35,088 bases of DNA, taken from positions 1-35,088 of the forward strand of contig JAEUHE010000076.1 in assembly GCA_016793885.1 (NCBI GenBank), in the 5' to 3' direction. The position numbers were made by a program, and so were the translations under genes. Within the stretch, counting starts at the first letter, position 1. Each line of letters starts with the position of its first letter. Origin of the DNA: Verrucomicrobiales bacterium. Lineage in GTDB: Bacteria; Verrucomicrobiota; Verrucomicrobiia; Limisphaerales; UBA11320. Shown here in pieces: positions 28,201 through 34,060 of this stretch. The notes beneath the pieces were generated by a model, which was given only the letters and a program-made list of their open reading frames with translations, searched no databases and was not told where the DNA came from.

Positions 28201-29123
28201 AGCTGGATAAGGCCCAGGACCAGGTTCTGATCCAGGTTCTGCTGGCCGAGATCACCCTTGATTCACTCAGTGAGCTGGGGATGGAATGGACGCAGAACGG
28301 CAAGGTCGGCGAGGCGAATTACAAACTGGGAACTGATTTCGGCGTCGCCAACCAGGTCAAGAATTTCGGGGGATACTCGACCGCAGTGACCGGCAGCGAT
28401 TTCACCTTCCTGTTGCGGGCGTTGAAGGACGAGGGTCGACTGGAAGTGCTGAGTCGTCCTCAAATCGTTACGGGTGACAATAAGCCAGGCACGATCAATG
28501 TGGGGCAGCGGGTGCCCACCATCACCGGATCCACCGTCAGCACCGCCGGCACCACGGTAAACACCTACGGGTACGAGGACGTGGGCATCATCCTGTCGGT
28601 CACGCCCAAAATCAGCCCGGACGGGTTCGTGAAGATGGAGATCGGAACCACCAATAGTGCCATCAGCAGCGCGGTGGTCGAGATCAACGCCGACGCGAGG
28701 ATTCCCATCCTCAACCAACGGCGCGCCAATACCACCGTCACCGTGCAGAGCGGCCAAAGCATTCTGATCGGGGGCCTCATCGCCACCACGGACGATAAGC
28801 GAGTGAAGAAAATGCCACTGCTGGGTGATATTCCGTGGATCGGCTCCCTGTTCCGCAGCACGAAGACCGCCCGCGACCGGAAGGAGCTGCTGATTCTGCT
28901 GACCCCTCAGGTGCTGGTGAATGAGCCTAACTTGGCCATTTCGCGAGCGATGACCCCGCACGAGATGACGCGCGATCATCTGGACAAGTCGCGCATCAAG
29001 GATGAGATCAAGCGCGACGCTCTGCAGCAACAGCTGTTGGATCCATTGTTTCCGCCGGTGAAGAAGGACAAAGCCTCCGGCTCGGAGACGGATGCCAAAG
29101 CCATTCAGAAGAACGAACCGTGA
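16221..29123 (+). CDS. gspD: Giant type II secretion secretin GspD with ~47 tandem secretin-N modules
   Basis: Outer-membrane secretin in one open frame of 4300 residues (~0.46 MDa by average residue mass); classical GspD has about 650-700. In order: an N-terminal signal sequence (hydrophobic core LLLAAALLGTW near 30-40); an Ala/Pro linker (~48-80); an N0 domain (84-160, opening IRFQFDGIPYTDVIERFAQM); 47 consecutive N1-type modules of ~81 residues (182-3999); a secretin barrel (4000-4233, DQVLIQVLLAEITLDSLSELG to LLILLTPQVLVNE, including VxxGQxVP and IxIGGL-type motifs); and a charged tail of 67 residues. Each module shows strand-helix then D-x-x-S-N-x-L-I-V-x-G followed by a helix ending I-x-x-L-D. 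Modules 5-26 mostly carry LVQQLYQxQ after helix 1. Modules 29-46 carry VFPLKxADA-type first strands. A Pro-rich hinge interrupts module 31. The frame has no stop and codon use matches its neighbours. Confidence 0.95.
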   Translation: MKNDIEIRESSPLSSCCSVPGAERARFNSLLLAAALLGTWIDKAIGQAAVPASAAAAPASAAATPPPAAAPATAPALNPAARNIRFQFDGIPYTDVIERFAQMANKPLVTDTNVVGTLTYNDPNPYNYGEALDTLNLVLSMKGVMLIESGNYLRLVPFRELPSMPIRILRGVDSTGDVRPGEVVTVVLDVKNLDSKEIGESIASMLSNAGSVAPLSRGRGLIVTDRLSNIQRIRTLLATIDTEATVDRQMKTYTLLHASGAIVSDLLNRTFGIATAPKRTTYNPTTKAMEVLPADPNDYITAVYDDASRTMVLFGPRERIALAEELINRFEQKDGPGGDVRIYYPQTIKAEDLANVIRQAVPGIAAPGDNASTAATKARLITDTNQNRLIVAAPIPGQLEQIEQLINRVDKPVHGQVGNANVPLRSQTVQLTRVFRPRAAEATNLAQILTQALTRRSASGQVTSTASISFDAGSQSVVVSGSPTDLQVAGDIVTQLETGTSQPTRMLTRFIDVGSSAEAKRLLPLVEQLYRNQVSDGAFSPGAHAKILTDVDSSRLIVTASEDHLSRIEELIRQLRLDRPQPQARRLQIVTLRNVRAETALASLQNLVNERMTEKRFQDLPKPSIIADVPNNRLLVTATDDQLRELEQIVGVVDVTPDKPKRELNIIQLQAKPASEVIPLVNQFVSQMNDDPSQPAPSLMSDPTGKQIIVLASQRDVERIRTLVKQFDVTVASAAPRQFRGVELHSRTAAELTPLVQQLYQEQIRGQPEPAGGTATVIAEPKNNRVMISGPDTEISRVEAIIRQLDPDTKRGTKEETRVIRMKSASAADLVGIIEKSLNNQQQQVRVMVDARSNSLVISGDSSAVEAASQIIQQLDTRATAGPRELRIIELKSADATAISPMVNSLFTEMVKDKRGADYVTQTKIVPDTTANRIIVTGGQEEIGQIAELVQQLDQAPEQAPGARVFKLNMADAAMLAPIVSNAMLRFDARGQAIRRVTVTADDKSNALIISGTRADLQDVGSVIEKLDGETSGKERVLKIFDVKSEDVDALAALTLKVFAAQNPGRSTSGLINITAEPAGKRLIVLAPATMMTQVETVISTLDSKPDQGVRELQSVEVKNASATEVFGRVSQIYSEQSQGKTIKPATLYPDATGSRIMVYGTKEQAASIRQIVDTLASSARSPRETKIFDVGRSVEAQRVLPLAQQLYRDQVASNPDLGAPDAQMITDGRTGRIIVSARADQLKGIEEIISRLQVGSVTNQAVRETRTFEVGSASDVQRLQPLVQQLYQDQWKDHSESDPADAQIIADAKTGRLIVTGKPDHLKQIEAILQQIGTGKAKPEARDTRIFDLSTASATELAVTVRSLYTEQSKSRFGPAGPDTLIMPDVGGNRLIVVAELAELDVVEDIIKKLDKVSAQSATARVFKLKSAEPEKVAEILTTSLIRFDAYGRPQKRATVSVDSKTRTLIVTGDPKELQGVSVIIEQLDQSLGAQPERRMKVITLKHGRTAEVAGRLRQLYADQVRSQPELTTSDLLILEESPSNQLILAGNEGQLALADRILSDLQASQNLQAPRETKLLELSSVEEMNRLLPLVQQLYQDRWKNRDASDPADAQILPDAKNGRFIVTARTNQIVEIEAILGQLRGNKAQTEARDTRIYDLTTASAVELAVTVRTLYQEQSRSRPASGAADTLILPDGSANRLIITASTNELDVVEDIIKKLDKVSAQSATARVFKLKSADPDKVVEILGTALVRYDAYGRTQKRVSVVVDSKTRTLIATGDPKELQSASVIIEQLDASLGAQPERRMKVLAVKAGRAAELATKVRQVYQDQAKNLPELSSTDPLIMEDTPSNQLILTGTDKQLSLLEQIATDLSTNQIASQPRETKMFEVGQVGELERIQPLVQQLYQERWKGKDAGDPADATILSDVKNGRLIITARTNHLKEIETIFASLNTPTTNQEPRDTRVYDLNSSSAAELVTTVKSLYQEQLKSRAVPIGQQATILPDAAANRIVVSAGSNELASVESIITKLDKVSAKTGGTRVFTLKNAQADQVSSVLSAALVQITPYGTKVPRVSVGADPQNNLVIVAGEPKDIQSAAVIIEQMDGTAAQEQRQMRIIPLKSGVAAEVSRRVKQLYEDQLKGRPKTGADALIMGDDLSNRLIITANETQLKLIEEIVGKLQEAGEGAGRQLRVILLQRNSARAIASLVSQLYAPQVASTEMGERLVVSPSGDDRTLVVEATAPMLTKVEELVKTMDKAEADSKTSIQAVHLTKGRAEDLADAVTKSIASQVPQSAMHRVSVTAVSGANSLLLNGPNDALPDVLKLIKELDSESADTEIEVRIYKLENGNAKEIRGVLDQLLLNATRQRRAMNAGRLVNPTISIDDRSNSLIVSGNSAHFKVLEKLLPTLDKKPERSERDVQFVWLKKAKAYDVISKLEAVFESRPQSDRPVMEADGFNNSITIIGRSGDIAQVQDLITRLDDSSKDSNQQVRLRPLDRVSAEQMAKMLQNIYPQMANGQVRVVERVAPPKAEATPTPGAAPQPAPPAPNPQPAPPSAENKPEASAPEVVIAVDKIANALVLSGPAQELDNLDRIINDLSYNFSGNESEFRLFPLKEADAIVVARTLTNLLRQEPEPNQNRQGGPRVATPPQHQITIVPDSRTHSIIVRARPTDFALIESIIKQLDVGSLGTQVAFRLIRLTNAPPEKVQPLVQQMVAQLQVSRPGEPLTVSVDARSHSLMVVAREAVIEQVERMIRSLDTPSSYMEAEVLVVALKKASAGPLSQILEGMLKPGAQGEWGPEAKELQEQVRRLKVVNEAGETILLDLTKPIKVSAASGSGNRLILTSTPDNLKALSAVVATLDTSAVLEGVEVRLISLKNADANSVSQTLTTVFTQGRQLATGPNGASGQPEGQTGKALTNPFNVSIDPRGNTLILSGQKETLDLAVKIINDMDQPIERFVTEVKLFRLKHASATRLLPLLQSVFTEGAAVPGTEGLSTQVTRLRTVKDAAASQTSQTAKSRAAMVLQADDLSNILVIAARSDMLPLITDVIDQLDIPAASGLETVRIYPLNHADPTAVQRILNELYTGARAASLRTEDKPVISVDERTGALIVAGNGKSFGVIEGLLAQLDQKLSFDLRDIRIIPLENSDAAAVSGTLQRLMDARLTQRASLNKGQTDLLKVIIMADERSNSLLVGGTKDSFEMVESLAKQLDKAGPALSGRIRIIPLAQADARVMASTLTSLFEQRYAAARSSDVQRRRPIIMADPRSNSLLVTANQEDNVSIDDLLKRLDAKAENPSLTLTVLPLKHNDSARVASLIENIFAARMKAQNLPGQQPLPSEQIKVEADSLNNALIVSASKENLELMQGLLQKLDVEPSIAGGVMETFTLQFADAQRVSALLKSLVDQGLYRPGLPPGASLRSNSPRDALAISVDPRSNTLLVSASPENLAIVREVIRKLDSKDFTDSTNVRLYALKKARASSLANSLEQFFTAKRAGDAVVLNANARSIPVGIIADDRVNTLLVTGGKEAFDVIERILPQLDGESVFARLNFKVFPLKKATATKLQPTLQRVVANRPVKVKGEPLDPITIVADSWVNALLVAASVDDLSTVESLIERLDSEPAESGLAIHVFPLAKADARRVAQVVQGLFRDSNSNTDPAASLANLPVTVNADERINAIIVSCGEVDAKRVGDLVKKLDTEQVARVSEIKVFPLKYAKAESLSGILNTALNTKPVPLTEQSPNAQSVLQFITRTTEGKELISAALKEAVMITPDSRMNSLIVSGPVDYMGLIEQIIGRLDASSPQEAKIKVFALQNADAHQMSQLLMQLFRMTPAVGQGNARSIQYTLVRSASTESGVSGAEESLASATLGTAEQNALTVTVDPRTNSLLVGGTDHYVKLVSEIIESLDATPANERKTELVRMKNTQATEVATALRGFLDQERQRVTQVLGADAVGTAQRLLEREVAVVAEPVSNTLLISANPRYFDQIHMIILELDKAQDQVLIQVLLAEITLDSLSELGMEWTQNGKVGEANYKLGTDFGVANQVKNFGGYSTAVTGSDFTFLLRALKDEGRLEVLSRPQIVTGDNKPGTINVGQRVPTITGSTVSTAGTTVNTYGYEDVGIILSVTPKISPDGFVKMEIGTTNSAISSAVVEINADARIPILNQRRANTTVTVQSGQSILIGGLIATTDDKRVKKMPLLGDIPWIGSLFRSTKTARDRKELLILLTPQVLVNEPNLAISRAMTPHEMTRDHLDKSRIKDEIKRDALQQQLLDPLFPPVKKDKASGSETDAKAIQKNEP
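16470..16700 (+). other. GspD N0 domain (secretin/TonB short N-terminal fold)
   Basis: Residues 84-160 of GspD. IRFQFDGIPYTDVIERFAQMANKPLVTD followed by GTLTYNDP and a helix (YGEALDTLNLVLSMKGVMLIESGNYLRLVP) is the usual N0 pattern. It is the part that contacts GspC HR in studied systems. Only one copy is present, so the expansion affects N1-type modules only. Confidence 0.85.
20010..20936 (+). repeat. Four-module super-repeat, copy 1 (GspD modules 15-18)
   Basis: 927 bp, residues 1264-1572. It begins RETRTFEVGS, and its four modules begin RETRTFEV, RDTRIFDL, TARVFKL and RRMKVITL. The same order of module types returns twice downstream with equal or nearly equal length. Confidence 0.9.
20937..21863 (+). 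repeat. Four-module super-repeat, copy 2 (GspD modules 19-22)
   Basis: 927 bp, residues 1573-1881. Module starts are RETKLLEL, RDTRIYDL, TARVFKL and RRMKVLAV. It is the closest relative of copy 1: bases 21354-21434 encode the same 27 residues as 20427-20507, with 10 nucleotide differences, all synonymous. Confidence 0.9.
21864..22781 (+). repeat. Four-module super-repeat, copy 3 (GspD modules 23-26)
   Basis: 918 bp, residues 1882-2187. Module starts are RETKMFEV, RDTRVYDL, GTRVFTL and RQMRIIPL. It is more diverged than copies 1 and 2 and 9 bp shorter. Confidence 0.85.
28218..28920 (+). other. GspD secretin barrel domain
   Basis: Residues 4000-4233. It opens with the DQVLIQVLLAEITLDSLSELGMEW signature (the VxVxAxIxEV-like start of the secretin family), continues through RLEVLSRPQIVTGDNKPGTINVGQRVP, and ends in ILIGGLIATTDDKRVKKMPLLGDIPWIGSLF and LLILLTPQVLV. 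All hallmarks of a functional GspD-type channel are present, so the giant protein ends in a normal gate. Confidence 0.93.
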
Positions 29124-29668
29124 CCCCCTTGCCCTCCATGTCAGGAATCGGGCCCCGACTCTCCCTTGGCAGGGTTGGGCTAGGGCGTGTCCTGCAGGCG
29201 GCTGTGCTGACGGTTGCCCTCGCGGCAGCGGGTGCCGAACGGGATGGAGCGGTCGTTCGATCCAGCAGCCGCATTCAGGAGCTTCACCTGTTCACCATGC
29301 CGAGTGCTCTCGATCTGGATGCGCAGCCCGGGCCGGACGGATTTGAGGTTCGAGTCTATGCCAGCACGGCTGAGAAGGCCAAAGGTCTTCCGATCAACCA
29401 GGGCCGGCTCGAGGTGCTGATGTGGGATGGGGTGTTGTCGGCGCAGAAGAGCGCCACGAACAAGCCACTCCATGTCTGGAGCCTGAAGCCGGAGGAGCTC
29501 AAACGGTTCTCGACCCAAACCTCGTTGGGGGTGGGCTATCGCTTGACGCTTCGTTGGGAGGAGCATGTTCCAAAGAAGGAAGGCTTTACGGTGGTAGCCC
29601 GCTTTTTTCCCACCAAGGGCGATCCTGTCTATTCCACCCCCAGTGGGATCGCCATGAGTCAAAAGTAG
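29120..29668 (+). CDS. Small secreted protein translationally coupled to the secretin gene
   Basis: 182 residues from a GTG that overlaps the gspD stop (GTGA), or 176 from the ATG at 29138. The N-terminus has a signal peptide ([19 protein letters not shown]). There is no lipobox cysteine. The rest looks like an all-beta domain ([38 protein letters not shown]). I do not recognise the family. Position after gspD suggests a periplasmic or outer-membrane partner of the secretin, for example a pilotin-like or stabilising factor, but that is inference. Confidence 0.75.
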   Translation: MTPLPSMSGIGPRLSLGRVGLGRVLQAAVLTVALAAAGAERDGAVVRSSSRIQELHLFTMPSALDLDAQPGPDGFEVRVYASTAEKAKGLPINQGRLEVLMWDGVLSAQKSATNKPLHVWSLKPEELKRFSTQTSLGVGYRLTLRWEEHVPKKEGFTVVARFFPTKGDPVYSTPSGIAMSQK

Positions 29669-29754
29669 CCTGTAGGCGACGAGGTGACGAGTCGTCCCCC
29701 CCCATCAAATCCGGCCCCTTGCACTCATCTGAGTTCCTGGCATGCTTGTTCGTG

Positions 29755-31677
29755 ATGAGCAAAATCGTCGGTATCGATCTCGGCACCACTAACTCTCTCG
29801 TCGCTATCGTCGAGAGCGGCATTCCCTACGTGATGGCGGACTCTGAGGGCCAACGCCTCACCCCATCGGTCGTTCACCTGCCCGGAGCAGGCTCCGAACC
29901 CGTGGTGGGCTATCCGGCCAGTCGTGTGCGCGCGCTCAAACCCTCCGAAACGGTGTATTCGGTCAAGCGGTTCATGGGCCGACGCGGCGCCGATCTGGCC
30001 CGGGAGGAGCTGGTCATGAGCTACCCGGTTCGAGGCCAGGGGGCGGGATCCGTGACCATCGATATCCATGGCCGGGCTTGGTCTCCGGAGGAGATCAGCG
30101 CCGAGATCCTGAAGAAACTCAAGCGGGACGCCGAGACCTCCCTGGGTGAGCCCGTCACGCGCGCGGTAATCACCGTCCCTGCCTACTTCAACGATGCGCA
30201 GCGCAACGCCACCATCAAAGCGGGGGAATTGGCCGGACTGACGGTGGAACGGATTGTGAATGAGCCCACCGCTGCGGCTCTCGCCTATGGGCTGGATAAA
30301 CTCAAGGAGCACTCGCGGATAGCCGTGTACGACCTCGGCGGTGGGACCTTTGATCTGTCCATCCTGGAGATGAACAATGGTGTCTTTCAGGTCCTGTCCA
30401 CGAACGGCAACACCCGATTGGGAGGCGATGATCTGGATCAGAAAATCGTGGAGTTCCTGGCCTCCAAGATTCGAGCAGGAGGCGGTCCGGACGCTGCTGC
30501 TGCACCGGGGATGATGTCTCGTCTGCGCGAATCGGCCGAGCAGGCCAAGATCCGGCTTTCCACTGAGACGGAAGTTGAAATACAGCTCCCGTTTCTCACG
30601 CCTGAGTTCAGTTTCCAGTATCGCCTGAGTCGGGCGGAACTCGAACGATTGACCCGGGACATCGTGGAGCGCACCCGAGTGCACTGTCTGCGTTCATTGG
30701 CCGATGCCAAGCTCGAGGCGAAGCAGCTGGATCAAGTGATTCTGGTCGGAGGTCAGACTCGCATGCCTCTGGTGCGCCAGCTCGTGTCCGAATGGTTTGG
30801 CTGCGTTGAGTTTTCCGAAGCGCGAGGCGACCTTCGTCTGGGCACCGAGTTCCATCAGGTCGAGGGGCCGATGCTCAACACCTCTCAGAACCCCGACGAA
30901 GCGGTGGCCTTGGGCGCTGCCATCCAGGCTGAGATTCTTTCCGGCGGATTCAAGAATCTGCTGCTCCTGGATGTAACTCCTCTTTCCCTGGGAATCGAAA
31001 CCTTCGGGGGCTTGATGAATGTTATCATCCCCCGCAACTCCACCATCCCGATCAAGGCTGGTGAGTTGTTCACCACCGCGGTGGACAACCAGAAAAGCAT
31101 GCTGATCCATGTTCTTCAGGGAGAGCGCGAGCGATCCAAAGACAACTGGAGTTTAGGGAAGTTCGAGCTGGAATTCGAACCAGCCCCCAAAGGCGTGCCG
31201 CGCGTGGGGGTTCAGTTCGAGATCGATGCCAACGGAATTCTTCATGTGCTGGCGCGCGATGTTCGCACGGGCAAACAGAAAATCGTTCAGATGACCAGTG
31301 CTGTCGATGTCGATGACGCCGATGTACAGAAGATGGTGGAGGAATCCGTGGCTCATGCGTTTGACGATTTGCGCGCGCGACAATGGATCGAGGCCAAGGT
31401 GAAGGCTGGCACTGATCTTTCGGCGACTCGGAAGGGCATGGCTGAATACGCCGCTGATTTAGATCCCGATTATCGCCAGCAGCTGGAGCGGGCCATGGAG
31501 GCGGTTGAACAGGTGCTGGGCGAGGAAGAACCACGAACCAAGACCGGCGATCCTCAGAAGCTCAAGGCCGCCATCGCGGCCCTGCAGGAGGTCACGCTTC
31601 CCTTGGCTGATCACATGATGAATCAGGCTATGGAAGAAATGCTTAAGAAGCGGGGAGCCTTGCCTTCCGAAGGGTGA
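29755..31677 (+). CDS. dnaK: DnaK-family Hsp70 chaperone
   Basis: 640 residues from the ATG at 29755 ([17 protein letters not shown]). The frame is open upstream to 29422, but that part overlaps the previous gene. ATPase signatures are IDLGTTNS (7-14), [27 protein letters not shown] and [11 protein letters not shown]. The substrate-binding domain starts at [14 protein letters not shown] and contains IHVLQGER. Two oddities appear. About 22 extra residues (within 350-378) precede [13 protein letters not shown] in the nucleotide-binding domain. The lid ends in [12 protein letters not shown], without the acidic low-complexity tail usual in bacterial DnaK. No grpE or dnaJ is adjacent, so this may be a specialised paralogue. 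It follows the secreted-protein gene by 86 bases. Confidence 0.9.
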   Translation: MSKIVGIDLGTTNSLVAIVESGIPYVMADSEGQRLTPSVVHLPGAGSEPVVGYPASRVRALKPSETVYSVKRFMGRRGADLAREELVMSYPVRGQGAGSVTIDIHGRAWSPEEISAEILKKLKRDAETSLGEPVTRAVITVPAYFNDAQRNATIKAGELAGLTVERIVNEPTAAALAYGLDKLKEHSRIAVYDLGGGTFDLSILEMNNGVFQVLSTNGNTRLGGDDLDQKIVEFLASKIRAGGGPDAAAAPGMMSRLRESAEQAKIRLSTETEVEIQLPFLTPEFSFQYRLSRAELERLTRDIVERTRVHCLRSLADAKLEAKQLDQVILVGGQTRMPLVRQLVSEWFGCVEFSEARGDLRLGTEFHQVEGPMLNTSQNPDEAVALGAAIQAEILSGGFKNLLLLDVTPLSLGIETFGGLMNVIIPRNSTIPIKAGELFTTAVDNQKSMLIHVLQGERERSKDNWSLGKFELEFEPAPKGVPRVGVQFEIDANGILHVLARDVRTGKQKIVQMTSAVDVDDADVQKMVEESVAHAFDDLRARQWIEAKVKAGTDLSATRKGMAEYAADLDPDYRQQLERAMEAVEQVLGEEEPRTKTGDPQKLKAAIAALQEVTLPLADHMMNQAMEEMLKKRGALPSEG

Positions 31678-31706
31678 GGGGGGGGAGAGTGGAAGGTCTC
31701 GGGTGT

Positions 31707-31754
31707 CGAACCCGTCGGGTTCGCAGACATTAGCCGGGGATCACAGATCCCCGG
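31707..31754 (+). terminator. Two tandem perfect hairpins downstream of dnaK
   Basis: CGAACCC-GTC-GGGTTCG (31707-31723) and CCGGGGATC-ACA-GATCCCCGG (31734-31754) are perfect 7 bp and 9 bp stems with 3-base loops, 29 and 56 bases after the dnaK stop. There is no U-tract, so a classical intrinsic terminator is doubtful. They could be a Rho-associated end, an mRNA 3' stabiliser, or a dispersed repeat. Confidence 0.45.
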
Positions 31755-31755
31755 A

Positions 31756-31845
31756 GGAGTGACGAGTGACGAGTGATTTGACCGGCTACGCAGGACCGGT
31801 GTTCGATTCGGTATTACTTCGTAATCGTAATCGTAATCGTAATCG
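31756..31845. repeat. Direct repeat, copy A, ending in a CGTAAT microsatellite
   Basis: It begins GGAGTGACGAGTGACGAGTG, continues through TTTGACCGGCTACGCAGGAC and CGGTGTTCGATTCGGTATTA, and ends in four CGTAAT units. The same sequence returns at 34435-34520 in the same orientation. The two copies differ in the number of GTGACGA units, one base (ACCGG versus ACAGG) and the microsatellite length. Confidence 0.85.
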
Positions 31846-32614
31846 CCGATTCGCTTTCTATCCCTCTGTAGCGAGCGCCAGCCTGCCCCGCACCATTGGT
31901 CGGGCTGCAGGCGCATTCCCGTCAACCCCGATTTTCTCGCACAAAGCCACGCAGCCACGAAGGTCCCGATGGGGAGGGGCCCGAGTTTTAAACCGCGATG
32001 GACGCAACGGACGCGCTTGGGAACGAGAGGAAGGACAAATACAGAACCCTTCTTTGCCCTTTCTTCTTCCTTCGAATCCCCTCGTTTTCCGTGTGATCCG
32101 CGTGGTCCGGTTACACCAGTACGATAGCAGTCTCTAATCGAATGAAAGGAATCGATGATGTGAAATGTCCGTTGACCATCAAGTTACGCCCGGCGAGCGG
32201 AGGCAACGAAGCTCGCGAAACGGAGCGGTCTGGACAACCCAGGCGAAGGGGCCTGAAAGCCCTGGATAGCGAAGATGCGAGCCCTAATCCCTAAAAGGGG
32301 TGAACTCTGTTAGGCCTCGTTACGCGAAATATCGGCGGTCAGTCTCCCGGATATGATGAAGCCAAAATCGATAGGGAAGAAACGGATAGAAGCACCTGTC
32401 GAGCCGATCGGGGTAAGAGGAGAGAGCGCGCATCGAAAGAACTGCAAAGACGATTGGGAGACCCGCTCAAGCAGCCGCCGGGTGCGGCAAGTCCCTCCGG
32501 GAATCAATAACTGGACTGGGATGCTTGAATGGGAGTCGGATGAGCCCGTAGTAGCGATGAAGCGGGGTAACGCCCGTGGAGCAAAGGGGCTCTAGTGCAC
32601 ATACGCCAACATTA

Positions 32615-33991
32615 ATGAAGGAAGAGCCGATTGGGGGAGACCCCTACTACGAAGACGAGGACAGGGAATACCTGGATCGAGAACCGATCCAGCCCGATTT
32701 GCTGCCCACCGAACTTAACCTCCTGCGATGGAAGCTCAGTCAAAAGGCAAAGCAAGAACCGAAGTTTCGGTTCTACACGTTGTACGACCGGATCTACCGA
32801 AGTGATGTGCTGGCAGCAGCATGGAAACACGTAGGGCGGTATAAGAAGGCCAGTGGAGTCGATGGGATGACTCGTGAAAAGGTAGAACAGCAGCCCGGAG
32901 GGGTAGAGGCGTTTCTGCAAGAGATCCAAAAGGAACTCCAGGAGAAGCGCTACCGAGCCCAACCGGTGCGCCGTGTCTACATACCCAAAGGGAACACTGG
33001 GAAGATGAGGCCGCTGGGCATTCCGACCCTGAAGGATCGGATCGTTCAGATGGCTGTAGTCCTCATACTCGAACCGATATTCGAAGCGGACTTCCAAGAC
33101 TGTTCATATGGATTCCGTCCGAAACGGTCAACTCACCAAGCGCTGGAACAGATACGTCAGAACATCAAGGACGGGCTCACGGACATATACGATGCGGACC
33201 TGAAGGGATACTTTGACAGTATCCCCCACGACAAGCTCATGGCTTGCGTGGAAATGAGGGTCTCGGATCGGAGTGTTCTGGGACTGATACGGATGTGGCT
33301 CAAAGCACCGATCGTGGAGGTCAAGGAGGGAAAGAACCTGCCACCCACGAGGAGGGACAAGGGCACCCCGCAAGGGGGAGTCATTTCCCCGCTTTTAGCC
33401 AACCTCTACTTGCACTGGTTTGATACGGTGTTCCATCGCAAAGGGGGTCCTGCGCACTGGGCCAAAGCTCGACTCGTCCGCTATGCGGATGATTTCGTGG
33501 TGATGGCTCGGTATCAGGGAGCGCAGCTCAAAGGGTGGATAGAAGAACGCCTGGAAGGCTGGCTTGGATTAGAGATCAACCGCGACAAGACCCGGACGCT
33601 TCAACTCAAAGACGAGGGCCAGACTCTGGACTTTCTGGGGTATAGCTTTCGTTACGAGTGGGATCTGAAGGGACGGCCGTGGCGCTACCTGAACCTGTAT
33701 CCGTCGCAGAAAGCGATGGCTAAGGAACGGGATAAACTCCGAGAGCTTACCGGCCCGAAGCAGTGCTTCAAGCCGGCCAAAGCGCTCATCGAAGAAGTCA
33801 ACGAACACCTGGATGGGTGGAAGAACTATTACAAAATAGGCTTCTGCCGACGGGAGTTCCGGGAGATAAATCATTACGTCTCCCTACGACTGAAGAAGCA
33901 CCTGGAGCGGCGCAGTCAGCGGGGGTATGGTCGAACCCACTCTATGAGTTGGTATGCTTTCGTACGACAACTAGGATTGAAACCGCTGTAA
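32615..33991 (+). CDS. ltrA: Group II intron reverse transcriptase/maturase
   Basis: 458 residues from the ATG at 32615; an in-frame GTG at 32576 would add 13. Reverse-transcriptase blocks are in order: [10 protein letters not shown] (RT1-like), [29 protein letters not shown] (RT2), [14 protein letters not shown] (RT3), [16 protein letters not shown] (RT3-4), [17 protein letters not shown] (RT4), the catalytic YADD at 290-293 (RT5), and LDFLGYSFR (RT7). The C-terminal ~100 residues contain the maturase (GIIM/domain X) segment with [11 protein letters not shown]. There is no HNH endonuclease domain, so the intron would move by an endonuclease-independent route if mobile. All visible catalytic residues are intact. 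The symbol follows the usual annotation of this family. Confidence 0.93.
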   Translation: MKEEPIGGDPYYEDEDREYLDREPIQPDLLPTELNLLRWKLSQKAKQEPKFRFYTLYDRIYRSDVLAAAWKHVGRYKKASGVDGMTREKVEQQPGGVEAFLQEIQKELQEKRYRAQPVRRVYIPKGNTGKMRPLGIPTLKDRIVQMAVVLILEPIFEADFQDCSYGFRPKRSTHQALEQIRQNIKDGLTDIYDADLKGYFDSIPHDKLMACVEMRVSDRSVLGLIRMWLKAPIVEVKEGKNLPPTRRDKGTPQGGVISPLLANLYLHWFDTVFHRKGGPAHWAKARLVRYADDFVVMARYQGAQLKGWIEERLEGWLGLEINRDKTRTLQLKDEGQTLDFLGYSFRYEWDLKGRPWRYLNLYPSQKAMAKERDKLRELTGPKQCFKPAKALIEEVNEHLDGWKNYYKIGFCRREFREINHYVSLRLKKHLERRSQRGYGRTHSMSWYAFVRQLGLKPL

Positions 33992-34025
33992 ACTGCGAAC
34001 GCTTCCGACGAAGCATGTGCACGAA

Positions 34026-34056
34026 AGCCGTATAGTGGAAATCTCTATGTACGGTT
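34026..34056 (+). ncRNA. Group II intron domain V (catalytic hairpin)
   Basis: AGCCGTATAG at 34026-34035 pairs with CTATGTACGGTT at 34045-34056 around a GAAA-containing loop. It shows the AGC catalytic triad at the 5' side and a two-base bulge before ACGG on the 3' side. Both are diagnostic of domain V. Confidence 0.85.
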
Positions 34057-34060
34057 TAAC

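Larger units (their letters stand above)
16764..28217 (+). repeat. Coding tandem array of 47 secretin-N (N1-type) modules
   Basis: I counted modules by eye from the paired signatures: first strand plus helix, and the closing SNxLIVxG-helix-LD block. Module 1 begins at residue 182 and module 47 ends at 3999, a mean of about 81 residues. Most modules are strongly diverged from one another, so this is an old, elaborated array. Modules 35, 36 and 45-47 have long inserted loops between the halves. The count could shift by one or two if an odd module (for instance 1 or 12) is split differently. Confidence 0.88.
31678..32159. other. Repeat-rich intergenic region between dnaK and the group II intron
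   Basis: I see no supported gene. The region contains two tandem hairpins, a direct-repeat copy with a (CGTAAT)n tract, and degenerate segments (AAACCGCGATGGACGCAACG near 31990, GTGTGATCCGCGTGGTCCGG near 32091) that look like further intergenic repeats. The short frames here are low in complexity and translate the repeats (for example runs of Asp-Tyr). Confidence 0.5.

Noticed and set aside
16221..29123. Giant secretin as an assembly artefact (collapsed or duplicated reads)
   Set aside because: Even the closest super-repeat copies differ at many silent sites and most modules are highly diverged, which a false duplication would not produce.
29422..29754. 111-residue N-terminal extension of DnaK
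   Set aside because: It overlaps the preceding secreted-protein gene in another frame, and the DnaK family starts precisely at [14 protein letters not shown] (29755).
31623..31958. Minus-strand frame containing Asp-Tyr repeats, and its relative at 34348-34635
   Set aside because: Both translate the CGTAAT microsatellite and the flanking direct repeat, so the similarity between them is explained by the DNA repeat, not by a protein family.
32091..32110. GTGTG at 32091 as the group II intron 5' end
   Set aside because: It matches GTGYG but belongs to a GTGTGATCCGCGTGGTCCGG segment that looks like an intergenic repeat, and the domain I-like sequence starts later, near 32160.
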